DNA from: an uncultured Acetatifactor sp.
Lineage (GTDB): Bacteria; Bacillota; Clostridia; Lachnospirales; Lachnospiraceae
DNA length: 64,000 nt
Reading direction: 5' to 3'
Assembly: GCA_910584865.1 (NCBI GenBank)
Contig: CAJUCE010000009.1
Span: 81,914 to 145,913, forward strand
In this document: positions 42,444 through 50,707 of the stretch, piece after piece
Position numbering within the stretch: the first letter of the stretch is position 1
How the letters are laid out: each line of letters opens with the position of its first letter
Notes under the pieces: model-generated
The model's input: only the letters and a program-made list of their open reading frames with translations
Told to the model about the DNA's origin: nothing
The model's database searches: none
Made by a program: the position numbers and the translations under genes

Positions 42444-43919
42444 TTACATCTGGTTCTTCCCCCTCTCCGCCTCTGCATCCTGCCACCCTCCGCCACGCAT
42501 ATCATAATTGACTTCCTGCTGATAATAATGGTTCATTGTCATGGGCGCATTGTAAAGGGCTGTAATCATGTAAGCCTTGATGTTCGTTATCTTAGTTGAA
42601 GTATTCCGCATGCACTCAATCACATAACGCAGATGCTCTTCACCCAGCTTCAGGAACCGTTCCTTTACCAGGGCATGGGGATATTCCTCCCCGCCCACCC
42701 GGACAGAGCGGTGCCTTACACAGACACCCTCACAGATCACCGCATACAGTTCCTCATACAGGCTCCTTTCATCTGGCCTGTCGAACTTCATGTGGTGCTC
42801 ATACTCTATGTTCTGCCGAATCAGAGCCATGCAGGCATCCGCATCCTCCATCCCATCACCCACACCTGCCCTGCTTTCATGGATAGATGGAATGATAGAT
42901 TTATTATAATCTCTGTATGTATTCTCTGAAGTAATCTCTGTATACGTCCCTCCATTTTGGGAGGGTACTCCCTCCGTTTTTGGGCATAGGCTCTGGAAAT
43001 TCCCGGTACTACCTCCCCACAAATTTGTAGGGGCCTGTATCCCGTTTTGTACACCCCTCCCTCCCAATTTTTCCATAGGGGTATCCGAATTTGTAGGGAG
43101 GCTCCCTCCCGTTTTTTCCATACCTCTATCCGAATCTGTAGGGAGGCTCCCTCCCGTTTTTTCCACACCTGTATCCAAATCTGTAGGGAGACTCCTTCCC
43201 GTTTTTTCTACACCTATATCCGAATCTGTAGAGAGGCTCCTTCCTTGTTTTTCCACACCTATATCCGGATTTGTAGAGAGGCTCCTTCCCAATTTTTCCA
43301 TACCTTTATCCGGTTCTGTAGGAAGACTCCCTCCCAGTTCTTCCATACCTGTATCCAATTCTGCGGGGAGCCATCCCCCTGCCCTCATCACAGCAGCACC
43401 CGGCTCTGCAGGGAGGCTCCCTCCCATTGCATCACCAGTACCCGCCAGGCATGCCTTTTCTTCCCAGACACTGCCCGGCTCTGCCTCCGGATAAGTCAGC
43501 AGATACAGCCGTTCCGGCACCAGCTTCAGATACATCACATTATTTGATACAAGCCCCTCCCCATGGTTGACCGTCCTGAACTCCCGCCTCACCACGCAGA
43601 GCTCTTCCAGCCTGTCAATGGCCATCTTCACAGTCTTTTTCGATTCCCCGAAAAGGTCAGCATAATACTGGTAACTCTGCCGCAGGATGTCCCCGGAGAA
43701 CTTCTTTTTCCAGCCCTCTATCTGCCCCGTTGACTGATTGCGCATTTCAACAGGGCGATACCAGTATACAATGTCCGCCAGGATGGCGATAGCCAGAAGA
43801 TAGGGCTTCCGGTTCTCCCGCAGAATCGTCTTATACCAGATTGTCGGTATGATGTTCCCGGTTATGTTCAAAGACCCCATTGCATCCACAATCTGGTTCC
43901 CGCTAGTCAGATAACCCAT
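42444..43919 (-). CDS. RepA_N-like replication initiator
   Basis: A 491-residue initiator. Its N-terminal ~110 residues (TIWYKTILRENRKPYLLAIAIL, FSGDILRQSYQYYADLFGES, KKTVKMAIDRLEELCVV) form the winged-helix domain of RepA_N proteins. The middle is a 15-residue tandem repeat (VEKTGRSLPTDLDTG-type). The C-terminal part (YELYAVICEGVCVRHRSVRVGGEEYP, FLKLGEEHLRYVIECM, NIKAYMITALYNAP) matches the DUF6017/DnaD-like tail. ATG 43919 has AGGAGG three bases upstream and overlaps the parB stop by 17 nt. It implies the element can replicate after excision. Confidence 0.8.
   Translation of the reverse strand: MGYLTSGNQIVDAMGSLNITGNIIPTIWYKTILRENRKPYLLAIAILADIVYWYRPVEMRNQSTGQIEGWKKKFSGDILRQSYQYYADLFGESKKTVKMAIDRLEELCVVRREFRTVNHGEGLVSNNVMYLKLVPERLYLLTYPEAEPGSVWEEKACLAGTGDAMGGSLPAEPGAAVMRAGGWLPAELDTGMEELGGSLPTEPDKGMEKLGRSLSTNPDIGVEKQGRSLSTDSDIGVEKTGRSLPTDLDTGVEKTGGSLPTDSDRGMEKTGGSLPTNSDTPMEKLGGRGVQNGIQAPTNLWGGSTGNFQSLCPKTEGVPSQNGGTYTEITSENTYRDYNKSIIPSIHESRAGVGDGMEDADACMALIRQNIEYEHHMKFDRPDERSLYEELYAVICEGVCVRHRSVRVGGEEYPHALVKERFLKLGEEHLRYVIECMRNTSTKITNIKAYMITALYNAPMTMNHYYQQEVNYDMRGGGWQDAEAERGKNQM
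43055..43420. repeat. 45-bp tandem repeats inside the rep gene
   Basis: About seven imperfect copies of a 45-bp unit containing GTAGGGAGGCTCCCTCCC, encoding 15-residue repeats of the form xEKxGxSLPTxxDxG. Successive GTAGGGAG copies at 43093 and 43138 show the period. In RepA_N plasmids the replication origin lies in repeats within the middle of the rep gene, so this is the candidate oriV. Confidence 0.75.
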
Positions 43920-44796
43920 CAGCCTCCTGCCTTTCCTTCCAGCCCTCCAACAGCTCCAGGATAATCCTCTCAATCTCCTCGCTGCTGTAATCGTCACTGA
44001 AATATTTTCTCACCGCATCCTTCCTGATGGTTATCTTCCGTGCCTTTTCTTTCCTCTCTGTCAGGACATCCTCCGCCAGTGCAGGCGTAAGCTCCCCCTT
44101 TCTGCCATGCTCCTTCAGCCTTGCGGACTGGGAAGTGCTGATGCCGGTTCCCTGCCTTTCCAGAATTTCCTGTACCCACCCCTGCTCTTCTGGAGAAAGG
44201 AAAGAGAGATCCAATCCCTGCACAAAGCCAATCTTCTTTCTGTCCACCATATCCAGCAGCCCGTCTGAAAGGCGGGACAGCCAGATATACCTCTGGACTG
44301 TCTTTCCGCTCTCCCCGGCAGTCTCCCCCATCTCCTCAATGGTTCTGCCGCCTTCCCTGCTGCCCTGGTGTTTCAAAGCCTCATATTTCATCCGATATGC
44401 CTTTGCCTTTTCGCTGGGCAGGAGATCTTCCCTCTGGATGTTGGAATCCACCATAATTACCGTGGATTCATCGTCGTCCAGTTTCCGGATGATGACCGGC
44501 ATTTCCGTAAGCCCGGCCAGTTCACAGGCCCGCCACCTCCTGTGCCCCGCCACAACTTCATAGCCTCCCCCAGCGTAAGGGCGGACAATCCCCGGCACCA
44601 GCACCCCGTATTTCTTCACGCTGTCCACGGTCTCCTGCATCTTTGCATCATCAGATACACGGAACGGATGTCCATGAAAAGGATGGAGCTGGCTGATCGG
44701 GACGGTTGTAATAGCCTCTCCCGATGCCTGCCCGTCACCGCCGAACAGGTCATCATAGGATGTAAGCTTTATTTTCTGTGCGCTACTTCCCCTCAT
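43903..44796 (-). CDS. parB: ParB/Spo0J-family partition protein
   Basis: A 297-residue ParB-like protein: VPISQLHPFHGHPFRVSDDA, the nucleotide-binding-box region YEVVAGHRRWRACELAGLTE with DSNIQREDLLPSEKAKAY, and a central HTH (TIEEMGETAGESGKTVQRYI). ATG 44796 overlaps the parA stop by 4 nt and has GGGGAGG upstream; the longer reading lies inside parA. It should bind a centromere near the operon and, with ParA, segregate the circular form or stabilise the element. Confidence 0.85.
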   Translation of the reverse strand: MRGSSAQKIKLTSYDDLFGGDGQASGEAITTVPISQLHPFHGHPFRVSDDAKMQETVDSVKKYGVLVPGIVRPYAGGGYEVVAGHRRWRACELAGLTEMPVIIRKLDDDESTVIMVDSNIQREDLLPSEKAKAYRMKYEALKHQGSREGGRTIEEMGETAGESGKTVQRYIWLSRLSDGLLDMVDRKKIGFVQGLDLSFLSPEEQGWVQEILERQGTGISTSQSARLKEHGRKGELTPALAEDVLTERKEKARKITIRKDAVRKYFSDDYSSEEIERIILELLEGWKERQEADGLSD

Positions 44797-45716
44797 TGCC
44801 CGCCTCCCCTCTGCAGGCCAGAGTTCCCTGCGCTTTCCGCTTCCACAGGCTTGTCCGCACATCCGGTCAGTGCAAGCACCTCCTCCGTCAGGGACAGATA
44901 TCCCTCTGCCACAATACCTTTCGGGTCATGGAGGTAAATGCTTTTCCCCTCGGCTGCCGTCTCCGCCGCTCTCACGGACAGCGGGATGCAGTTCTCAAAG
45001 ATATGCACCCTTTCCCCGTAGACCTCCCGGATCTTAACGGATGTCTCCCTTGCAAAATTCGTCCTGCGGTCAACCTTCGTCAGCAGGATCCCCAGAATCT
45101 CCAGGGAAGGGTTCAGCTTCCTATGTATGTTGCCGATGGTCTTAATCAACTGCTGAAGGCCCTTTACAGGCAAATAAGCGGCCTCCACAGGGACAAGCAC
45201 GTAATCTGTCGCCACAAGGGCGTTTATCGTAATCATCCCCAGGGAAGGCATACAGTCTATCAAAATATAGTCGTACTGCCGCCGCATTTCCTGCAGGAAC
45301 TGGCGCATCACCGTCTCCCGGCTCATGATGTTCACAAGGGCAGTCTCCAGTCCGGCCAGTTCAATGTTTGCAGGGATAAAGTCAATCCCCTCCTCATGGC
45401 GGATAATGCCTTCCCCCGGCCAGGTCTCCTCGTCATTGATGACCTTCTCCAGGATATTCACCAGAGTCACATCCAGCTTGTCCGGCTCCGAAATCCCTAA
45501 GCTTACCGCAAGGCTGCCCTGGGCATCGGCCTCCACCAGCAAGACCTTTTCCCCCGCCCTGGCAAGCCCAATCCCCAGATTCACGCAGGTTGTTGTCTTT
45601 CCCACTCCACCTTTCTGGTTCGATACGGCGATAACCTTGCATCTATGTACCGTATTCTCAACCCTTCCAGTACTCTTTCCGTTCTCATTCGCTGTTTTTT
45701 CAGATAACCTACACAT
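44793..45716 (-). CDS. parA: ParA/Soj-family partition ATPase
   Basis: A 307-residue deviant Walker ATPase: VIAVSNQKGGVGKTTTCVNL (residues 28-47), LLVEADAQGSLA, and DYILIDCMPSLGMITINALV. GGAGG precedes the ATG by seven bases. First of the tightly overlapping parA-parB-rep set. VEADAQG replaces the commoner VDxDPQG, a small variation within the family. Confidence 0.9.
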   Translation of the reverse strand: MCRLSEKTANENGKSTGRVENTVHRCKVIAVSNQKGGVGKTTTCVNLGIGLARAGEKVLLVEADAQGSLAVSLGISEPDKLDVTLVNILEKVINDEETWPGEGIIRHEEGIDFIPANIELAGLETALVNIMSRETVMRQFLQEMRRQYDYILIDCMPSLGMITINALVATDYVLVPVEAAYLPVKGLQQLIKTIGNIHRKLNPSLEILGILLTKVDRRTNFARETSVKIREVYGERVHIFENCIPLSVRAAETAAEGKSIYLHDPKGIVAEGYLSLTEEVLALTGCADKPVEAESAGNSGLQRGGGQ

Positions 45717-45773
45717 ATATTTTCCTCCGGCTTTCCTTATAAGCTTTTCTTCCTGCTTACCTCTTCTACTTCC

Positions 45774-45947
45774 TTATTTTCGCTTCTCTGCTTTTTCCAC
45801 TTCTGCATACATACGGAAAAACTGCTTCGTCCCCTTGTTCGCAAAGGCCTCCGACACCCTGTTCACCTGAATCTCTTCACTGTCTTCCAGAAGCTGCCGG
45901 AACCATTTCAAATCCTTTAGCGTCCCCTGCATCCTGATCTTAAGCAT
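45774..45947 (-). CDS. 57-residue conserved-looking small protein
   Basis: Frame starting MLKIRMQGTLKDLKWFRQLL and continuing EDSEEIQVNRVSEAFANKG, then TKQFFRMYAEVEKAEKRK. GGAGGGACAGG precedes the ATG. The pattern of a KIRM strand, a helix and a FFRMYAEVE strand recalls DUF3970-type small proteins of ICEs (tentative). It lies between the DUF6075 and parA genes in the same direction. Confidence 0.6.
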   Translation of the reverse strand: MLKIRMQGTLKDLKWFRQLLEDSEEIQVNRVSEAFANKGTKQFFRMYAEVEKAEKRK

Positions 45948-45969
45948 CCTGTCCCTCCAATCCTTTCCA

Positions 45970-46410
45970 TTAATTGCGCGTATACTCCGGATAGCGCAGC
46001 TTCACCGCCTCCCAGAAATAAACCGCATAGTCACAGCAAAACAAATCCTCCGCTGTATAACACCGGCATTCCTTCAACTGCTCCTCGCCCTCCTCATAAT
46101 CATAGACACTGGGCGTCCCGTTGCAGTAAAGGTTGAATGCCATCCGGATAATTCTTCCGCTGCCGCTGGTCAGCCAGCCTGCCTGCAGGCATTCCGGCTT
46201 CACGTTTCCCGTTTCAAAATCGTAAATCTGCCGTGCATAGGCCCTTGTGTCCCTGCTTAAGCCCAGACAGTAAACCAGCGCCCTATGGTACACATCCTGA
46301 TACCTGCATTTCGGCAGAAAATCCATATAAAAATCCTTGTGCTGCTTATCCTTGAAAATAATTGTGTAGGCTTCTCTGTTTCCTGCGCCTATCGCCGTAC
46401 TCATATTCAT
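45970..46410 (-). CDS. DUF6075 family protein
   Basis: A 146-residue protein with the DUF6075 pattern: KDKQHKDFYMDFLPKCRYQD, VYHRALVYCLGLSRDTR, IYDFETGNVKPECLQAGWLT and a final CDYAVYFWEAVKLRYPEY. AGGAGGACAAGCT precedes the ATG. The family is common on Clostridia plasmids and ICEs near parA; function unknown. It is the rightmost intact element gene and the first of the par-rep operon. Confidence 0.75.
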   Translation of the reverse strand: MNMSTAIGAGNREAYTIIFKDKQHKDFYMDFLPKCRYQDVYHRALVYCLGLSRDTRAYARQIYDFETGNVKPECLQAGWLTSGSGRIIRMAFNLYCNGTPSVYDYEEGEEQLKECRCYTAEDLFCCDYAVYFWEAVKLRYPEYTRN

Positions 46411-46471
46411 AGCTTGTCCTCCTACTATTGGAATACAGTATGTCTGTCACATACCTTATCAGGTTTGTGCC

Positions 46472-46498
46472 GTCAGCCAGCTCAAACAGCTGACTGAC
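46472..46498. repeat. inverted repeat upstream of the par-rep operon
   Basis: GTCAGCCAGCT and AGCTGACTGAC pair at 10 of 11 positions around a 5-base loop, about 62 bases before the DUF6075 start. This is where an operator controlling the par-rep operon would be expected. Confidence 0.4.
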
Positions 46499-46601
46499 AA
46501 CCCAAATCATTTCAGTTACAATATTGCCACATTAAAGTCAGCAGCTAATTTCAAAACAAATTTTCTTCTAAATACCGATATTTATCTTGTACAATCCTTT
46601 C

Positions 46602-46730
46602 CTACCATGGTATAATGTTCGCAAGTAAAGGCTTCATGCTTTCTTGCAGTTCCTTGTGCCCAAAGCACAAGCCGTTATGGTCAATTTCAAAGAGGAATTC
46701 GACTTCCTCCCGCAGCGCTGCCTTTTCATC
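46602..46730 (-). pseudogene. short coding-like remnant at the element edge
   Basis: An open stretch without a start codon that reads DEKAALREEVEFLFEIDHNG and ends ESMKPLLANIIPW before a stop. Amino-acid usage looks coding, but it is not attached to any recognised domain. It lies between the par-rep operon and the truncated peptidase and may be the tail of a deleted gene. Confidence 0.25.
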
Positions 46731-46754
46731 AGATATAGAAAATCTGGAGAAATG

Positions 46755-46800
46755 AAAAAGGACTAAATAAAGCCCTCATAGTCAAAGGTTCTTTATTTAG
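46755..46800 (-). terminator. rho-independent terminator after the truncated peptidase
   Basis: On the minus strand CTAAATAAAG and CTTTATTTAG form a 10-bp stem, followed by CC and then TTTTT. It lies 19 bases beyond the premature stop of the M23 gene. Confidence 0.55.
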
Positions 46801-46818
46801 CCCTATTATAACGCAAGA

Positions 46819-47778
46819 CTACCCAATCACATCCCCCGCCGTCACCACGCTCCCCTCTTCCAGCCCCTCCGCGTAAGGATAATTCTGCCTCAAATGCGCA
46901 TAGTAATAATACCGTTTCCCGTCAAAGCTACGTATTCCGATCCGCCAGCCCCCATACTGGTTCCACCCCAGGGCCTCCACCACCCCGGACTCAATGGCCA
47001 TAATGGGTGTACCCACCAGCCCCATCATATCATGGCCCAGATGCTTCCTCTGGTACCCATAACTCCTCCCCACCCCAAAATCATCAAAGTGGGTATAATC
47101 AAACCCTCTGGCAAGGGGAAAATATCCCTTCAATCCATATTTTTTCACATATGCGCCATTCTCGATCTGCCCCTGCACGCTGTCCTGTACAGTATCCGGT
47201 CCCAGGGTCCTATCCCCGGAGGCCGTATCCGGTCCGGCTGCGGTCACGTTGGTTCTGTCTGCTCCCCTCTCATCCTTTCCCGTCCCGCGGGAGTCTCCTT
47301 CATAATCCGCATTTGCCTCCCAATACTCCCCTACCAAGCCTCCTATGGCGGCATCATAAGCCTCTTTATAATAGGGATAATATTTCAAATCCTCCGTCAG
47401 CTCCTCCATCGTACATTCTCCCTCCGAAAGCTTCGCAGCTGCCTTTTCCATGGTCTTCAGCGCACTTTTGTCAAACTGTCCTCCTGTCTTCGCCGCGGTG
47501 TATGCCAGCAAATCTACCCAGGAAACCGCATGTTCTGTATCATGGGTTTCCACATCCCATTCATAGGCCTTGCAAAGAGCCTCATAGGAAACGGTGAAGT
47601 CCACCCATTTTATGTAATCATTTTCTATGGAAAGAATCCCATCTCCGACCGTTCTCTCCATTGCCTCTTCCTCCCGCTTTCCCCATGTCAGCACAGAAAG
47701 CAACACTACCAGAATACACTCCGCAATAATCCCCTTTTTCATCCATCCCGCGTATCGTCCGCTCTGTTTTTCTTCCAT
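46819..47778 (-). pseudogene. M23 family metallopeptidase, 3' truncated
   Basis: A 319-residue product with one N-terminal membrane anchor (residues ~14-32), a helical domain, and the start of a lysostaphin-type M23 domain: RSYGYQRKHLGHDMMGLVG (zinc ligands His and Asp), then YYYYAHLRQNYPYAEGLEEG and VVTAGDVIG, directly followed by TAG. Relatives continue for roughly 80 residues with the essential HLHFG zinc/catalytic motif, which is absent here in any frame. The enzyme should be inactive. The break coincides with the apparent right edge of the mobile element. Confidence 0.75.
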
Positions 47779-48059
47779 TTCTGCTCCATTTCTTCCCCAT
47801 TAATGCAAATATATGAAGAAAAACAAACGCTGATTCCTGGAACTGTAAATTCAAATACCGCCGAAATCCCGTTCTCCCACAGGCATGGCTTTTCGGCAGT
47901 TGTGATCAGACACTTCAGGTACATTACGCGCAAGTCCTGTAAGTGCCATATGATACGCGTGCAAAAAAACCGGGACACGCTTCCTTTCACATGCCCCGGC
48001 TCTGTCTGTTTCGTTTCTATACACTTCCCGCCATGCCGCTTAGAAGTTCTTTCCACTCA

Positions 48060-48587
48060 TTACACTTCCGGCTCAATCAACCCGTAAGTATCTCCCTTTC
48101 TCTTGTAAACCACATTTACCTGCTCTGTCTCCGCATTGATAAATACAAAGAAATTGTGGCCCAGAAGTTCCATCTGGATACAGGCGTCTTCCGGATACAT
48201 CGGCTTGATGTCGAACTTCTTCGTACGGACGATCCTGATCTCCTCGTCGTCCATGTAATCATTCTCCATATACAGCTTGCTGAACTCTCCTGCTGCCTGC
48301 TTCTTGTCCACGATCTTGGTCTTATATTTCTTCAGCTGCCTCTCGATGATCTCCTCCACCAGGTCTATGGAAACGTACATGTCGTTGCTGACCTGCTCGG
48401 AGCGGATAATATTTCCCTTCACCGGAATGGTTACCTCAATTTTCTGGCGATCCTTCTCAACACTCAAAGTCACATGCACTTCCGTATCCGGATTAAAATA
48501 TTTCTCCAACTTGCCAATTTTATCCTCGACAGCTGACCTCAATCCCGGTGTTACCTCTAAATTTCTGCCTGCGATAATAAATTTCAT
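48060..48587 (-). CDS. hpf: ribosome hibernation promoting factor, long form
   Basis: A 175-residue protein: RaiA/HPF domain (FIIAGRNLEVTPGLRSAVED ... TEVHVTLSVEKDRQKIEVTI) and the C-terminal dimerisation domain of long HPFs (IRIVRTKKFDIKPMYPEDAC, LLGHNFFVFINAETEQVNVV, YKRKGDTYGLIEPEV). It joins two 70S ribosomes into inactive 100S dimers in stationary phase. MKFII at 48587 is the usual family start, after GGGATGACTCGT; a 208-residue reading is not. Confidence 0.92.
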   Translation of the reverse strand: MKFIIAGRNLEVTPGLRSAVEDKIGKLEKYFNPDTEVHVTLSVEKDRQKIEVTIPVKGNIIRSEQVSNDMYVSIDLVEEIIERQLKKYKTKIVDKKQAAGEFSKLYMENDYMDDEEIRIVRTKKFDIKPMYPEDACIQMELLGHNFFVFINAETEQVNVVYKRKGDTYGLIEPEV

Positions 48588-48705
48588 ACGAGTCATCCCT
48601 TTCCGTTGTTTATTCCCGAAAGCCGCCCTCCCGGATCCCATTTCCCAGAGCACTGTCTTACGGGTTAAATTCCCATAATCTGTCATGAAAATTTACTGTA
48701 CAAAC

Positions 48706-48735
48706 ATTATATCATGTTCTGAATGGTTTTTGCAA
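48706..48735 (-). promoter_or_regulatory. hpf promoter
   Basis: Minus-strand -35 TTGCAA (48730-48735), 18-bp spacer, -10 TATAAT (48706-48711), about 120 nt before the hpf start. The remaining gap 48736-49141 is AT-rich with no supported gene. Confidence 0.55.
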
Positions 48736-49141
48736 CAACTTAGCAAATTATTTCCTTATTTCCATCCCCAAAATCCGACCTACTGCCCTGTATAACACAG
48801 CACAGCACATGCGCAAGCTCATTCTTTTGTGCAAAATGCAAGAAACATGCGTTTGTGTGTATTTCTCTTTTTGACATCGAAAAATGGCGAAAAAGCTGTG
48901 GATATTGTGTACAAGTCCGTGCATAAGTTGATTTTAAAGCGTTTTGGAACATTTCATATGTGGATAACTATATCTGATTTTCGATTTTAAAGAAACATTT
49001 GTAAGATTACTCAATAAAAATTTGGCATTATATACAATTCATGTATTTTTGAATTGCGCATAAACGAGCCTGACGAATTCCTCCTCTGCTTCTCGCCACT
49101 CGCCCGCATAGTGCCTGTATGCCTCTCCATATGCGCCTGCG

Positions 49142-49170
49142 CAAAAAGCCGTACCCTTTCGGGTACGGCT
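49142..49170 (-). terminator. rho-independent terminator after the NlpC/P60 gene
   Basis: Perfect 10-bp stem AGCCGTACCC / GGGTACGGCT with a 4-base loop, followed on the minus strand by TTTTT, 14 bases past the stop codon. Confidence 0.85.
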
Positions 49171-49183
49171 CAAATGTTCTGAT

Positions 49184-50365
49184 TTAGAAGATTCTCCTGA
49201 TTGCCAGGATATTTCTATAATTTGCATTGGATACGGTAATACCTGTTCTCTCATTGGACGCATGTACGATCTGTCCGTTTCCTATGTAGATACCCACATG
49301 ACCGGAGTAGCAGATAATATCGCCGGGCTGAGCATTATCCAAACCGTCAACGCCATATCCCTGAGAGCGGTCCGAAGCGGATGAATGAGGCAGGCTCACA
49401 CCGAAGTTAGCATACACGCTCATTACAAATCCGGAACAATCCGTACCGCCTGTCAGGCTGCTGCCGCCGTATACATAAGGATTCCCCACAAACTGCAATC
49501 CGTACTCTGCAACTGCAGCTCCCATCTCACTGCCGCCGCTGACGCTGTAGGATTCACTGCTCTGAGAAGACCCGCCGCCTTGGCTGCTCTGATTATTCTG
49601 TGCCGCTTTCTGCGCCGCTGCTGCTCTTGCTCTCTTACGCTCCTCTTCCTCCTTCGCCAGACGTCTTTCCTCCTCTTCTCTGGACTCTGCCTGCACGAAT
49701 TCGCTGTGAAGCGATACATAATCGGTGGATACCCAACCGATACCTTCTTCTACATCCACCTTAGCCCAGCCTTCGGTCTCTTCCAAGACAATCAGGTCAT
49801 CTGCTTCCGGCACCATCCCTATAATGGCACATTCGGTACTCGGCTCCTCACGTACGAACAATGTCTGGGTTGTTACCGTAGCGATCCGCTTTCCCACTCT
49901 CTTCGCAATCTCCACAGCTTCCTCACCGGTGACACAGAACTCTCCCTTTACATAACCGGTCACAGAACCGGAATTGATCTGATACCAACCATTCTCTTCG
50001 GAAATAAAAGTACCTACGGAATTGTTATACAGCTTTCCCAGAATCTCTCCCTCTTCGCTGGGTATGCTTCTGACGTTGACATAATTGGTAACCTGGGCAA
50101 TCACCAGATTCCGGAACAAATCCTCTTCCGTAGGTTCTGCCTCCACATTATCCTCCACCTGGAACCATTCTATAATGGATTCAATCGGCATCGTCGGCAC
50201 ATCATTTGTTACCTCCTCCAGCTTATTTCCATTGGCCAGAGCCAGGCTGACACCGCCGCCGGGTAATATAGACTCATTGGACGCATTCACCGTCATCCCC
50301 ATGGTAGAAAAAGCCAATGTTGCAGTCAACACACAAACACTCATTCTCTTCGTATAACGAACCAT
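49184..50365 (-). CDS. secreted SH3-NlpC/P60 peptidoglycan endopeptidase
   Basis: A 393-residue exported wall hydrolase. Signal peptide in residues 1-29; two bacterial SH3 domains (VTNYVNVRSIPSEEGEILG and TLFVREEPSTECAIIGMVPE openings); a charged Glu/Arg coiled segment (REEEERRLAKEEEERKRARA) with a Gln/Ser/Gly linker; and the NlpC/P60 domain with catalytic Cys in GGTDCSGFVMSVY, His in GHVGIYIG and HASN. It cleaves within stem peptides. AGGAGAGGAGATAAA precedes ATG 50365. Confidence 0.9.
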   Translation of the reverse strand: MVRYTKRMSVCVLTATLAFSTMGMTVNASNESILPGGGVSLALANGNKLEEVTNDVPTMPIESIIEWFQVEDNVEAEPTEEDLFRNLVIAQVTNYVNVRSIPSEEGEILGKLYNNSVGTFISEENGWYQINSGSVTGYVKGEFCVTGEEAVEIAKRVGKRIATVTTQTLFVREEPSTECAIIGMVPEADDLIVLEETEGWAKVDVEEGIGWVSTDYVSLHSEFVQAESREEEERRLAKEEEERKRARAAAAQKAAQNNQSSQGGGSSQSSESYSVSGGSEMGAAVAEYGLQFVGNPYVYGGSSLTGGTDCSGFVMSVYANFGVSLPHSSASDRSQGYGVDGLDNAQPGDIICYSGHVGIYIGNGQIVHASNERTGITVSNANYRNILAIRRIF

Positions 50366-50470
50366 TTTATCTCCTCTCCTCTGCACGAAAGTATGTATAT
50401 CAAATCATTTTATCCGGAATCATTACATTATTATCTATAACATATTACAAAGTTGTTAAATCTGTTAATA

Positions 50471-50499
50471 AATATAGCACCGATTCTTAATTTTGTCAA
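50471..50499 (-). promoter_or_regulatory. promoter of the NlpC/P60 gene
   Basis: Minus strand -35 TTGACA (50494-50499), 17-bp spacer, -10 TATATT (50471-50476), leaving a leader of about 100 nt. It is back to back with the trxB promoter. Confidence 0.65.
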
Positions 50500-50644
50500 C
50501 CCATGCGCAAAATTTGTTGAATGCCAACAACCCCTGATTTTATGCGGTTCTTATACATTCTGCACAATTTTTTCCTCAGATAAGGAAAAAATTTCTTTAA
50601 AATTTCTTTTGATTTCTTTCATAATTCTAAATAATTGGGAATAC

Positions 50645-50673
50645 TTGCTTTTTAGCAGAAAAACTGCTAAACT
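50645..50673 (+). promoter_or_regulatory. trxB promoter with palindromic spacer
   Basis: -35 TTGCTT (50645-50650), 17-bp spacer, -10 TAAACT (50668-50673). The inverted repeat TTAGCAG-AAAAA-CTGCTAA at 50652-50670 fills the spacer and overlaps the -10, a likely operator. Confidence 0.5.
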
Positions 50674-50707
50674 TAATATCGATCCTTAAGAAAACGGAGA
50701 AGAAAGT

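Noticed and set aside
41735..42511. 258-codon plus-strand frame across the palindrome repeats
   Set aside because: It is opposite to the regulator gene and its apparent protein repeats only reflect the DNA repeats.
43055..43420. CRISPR-like regular repeats
   Set aside because: The 45-bp units are contiguous, in frame and within the rep coding sequence.
47739..48056. 105-codon minus-strand frame upstream of the truncated peptidase
   Set aside because: It overlaps the peptidase start out of frame and has no ribosome site or recognisable composition.
49039..49263. 74-codon frame downstream of the NlpC/P60 gene
   Set aside because: It crosses that gene's terminator and overlaps its 3' end in another frame.
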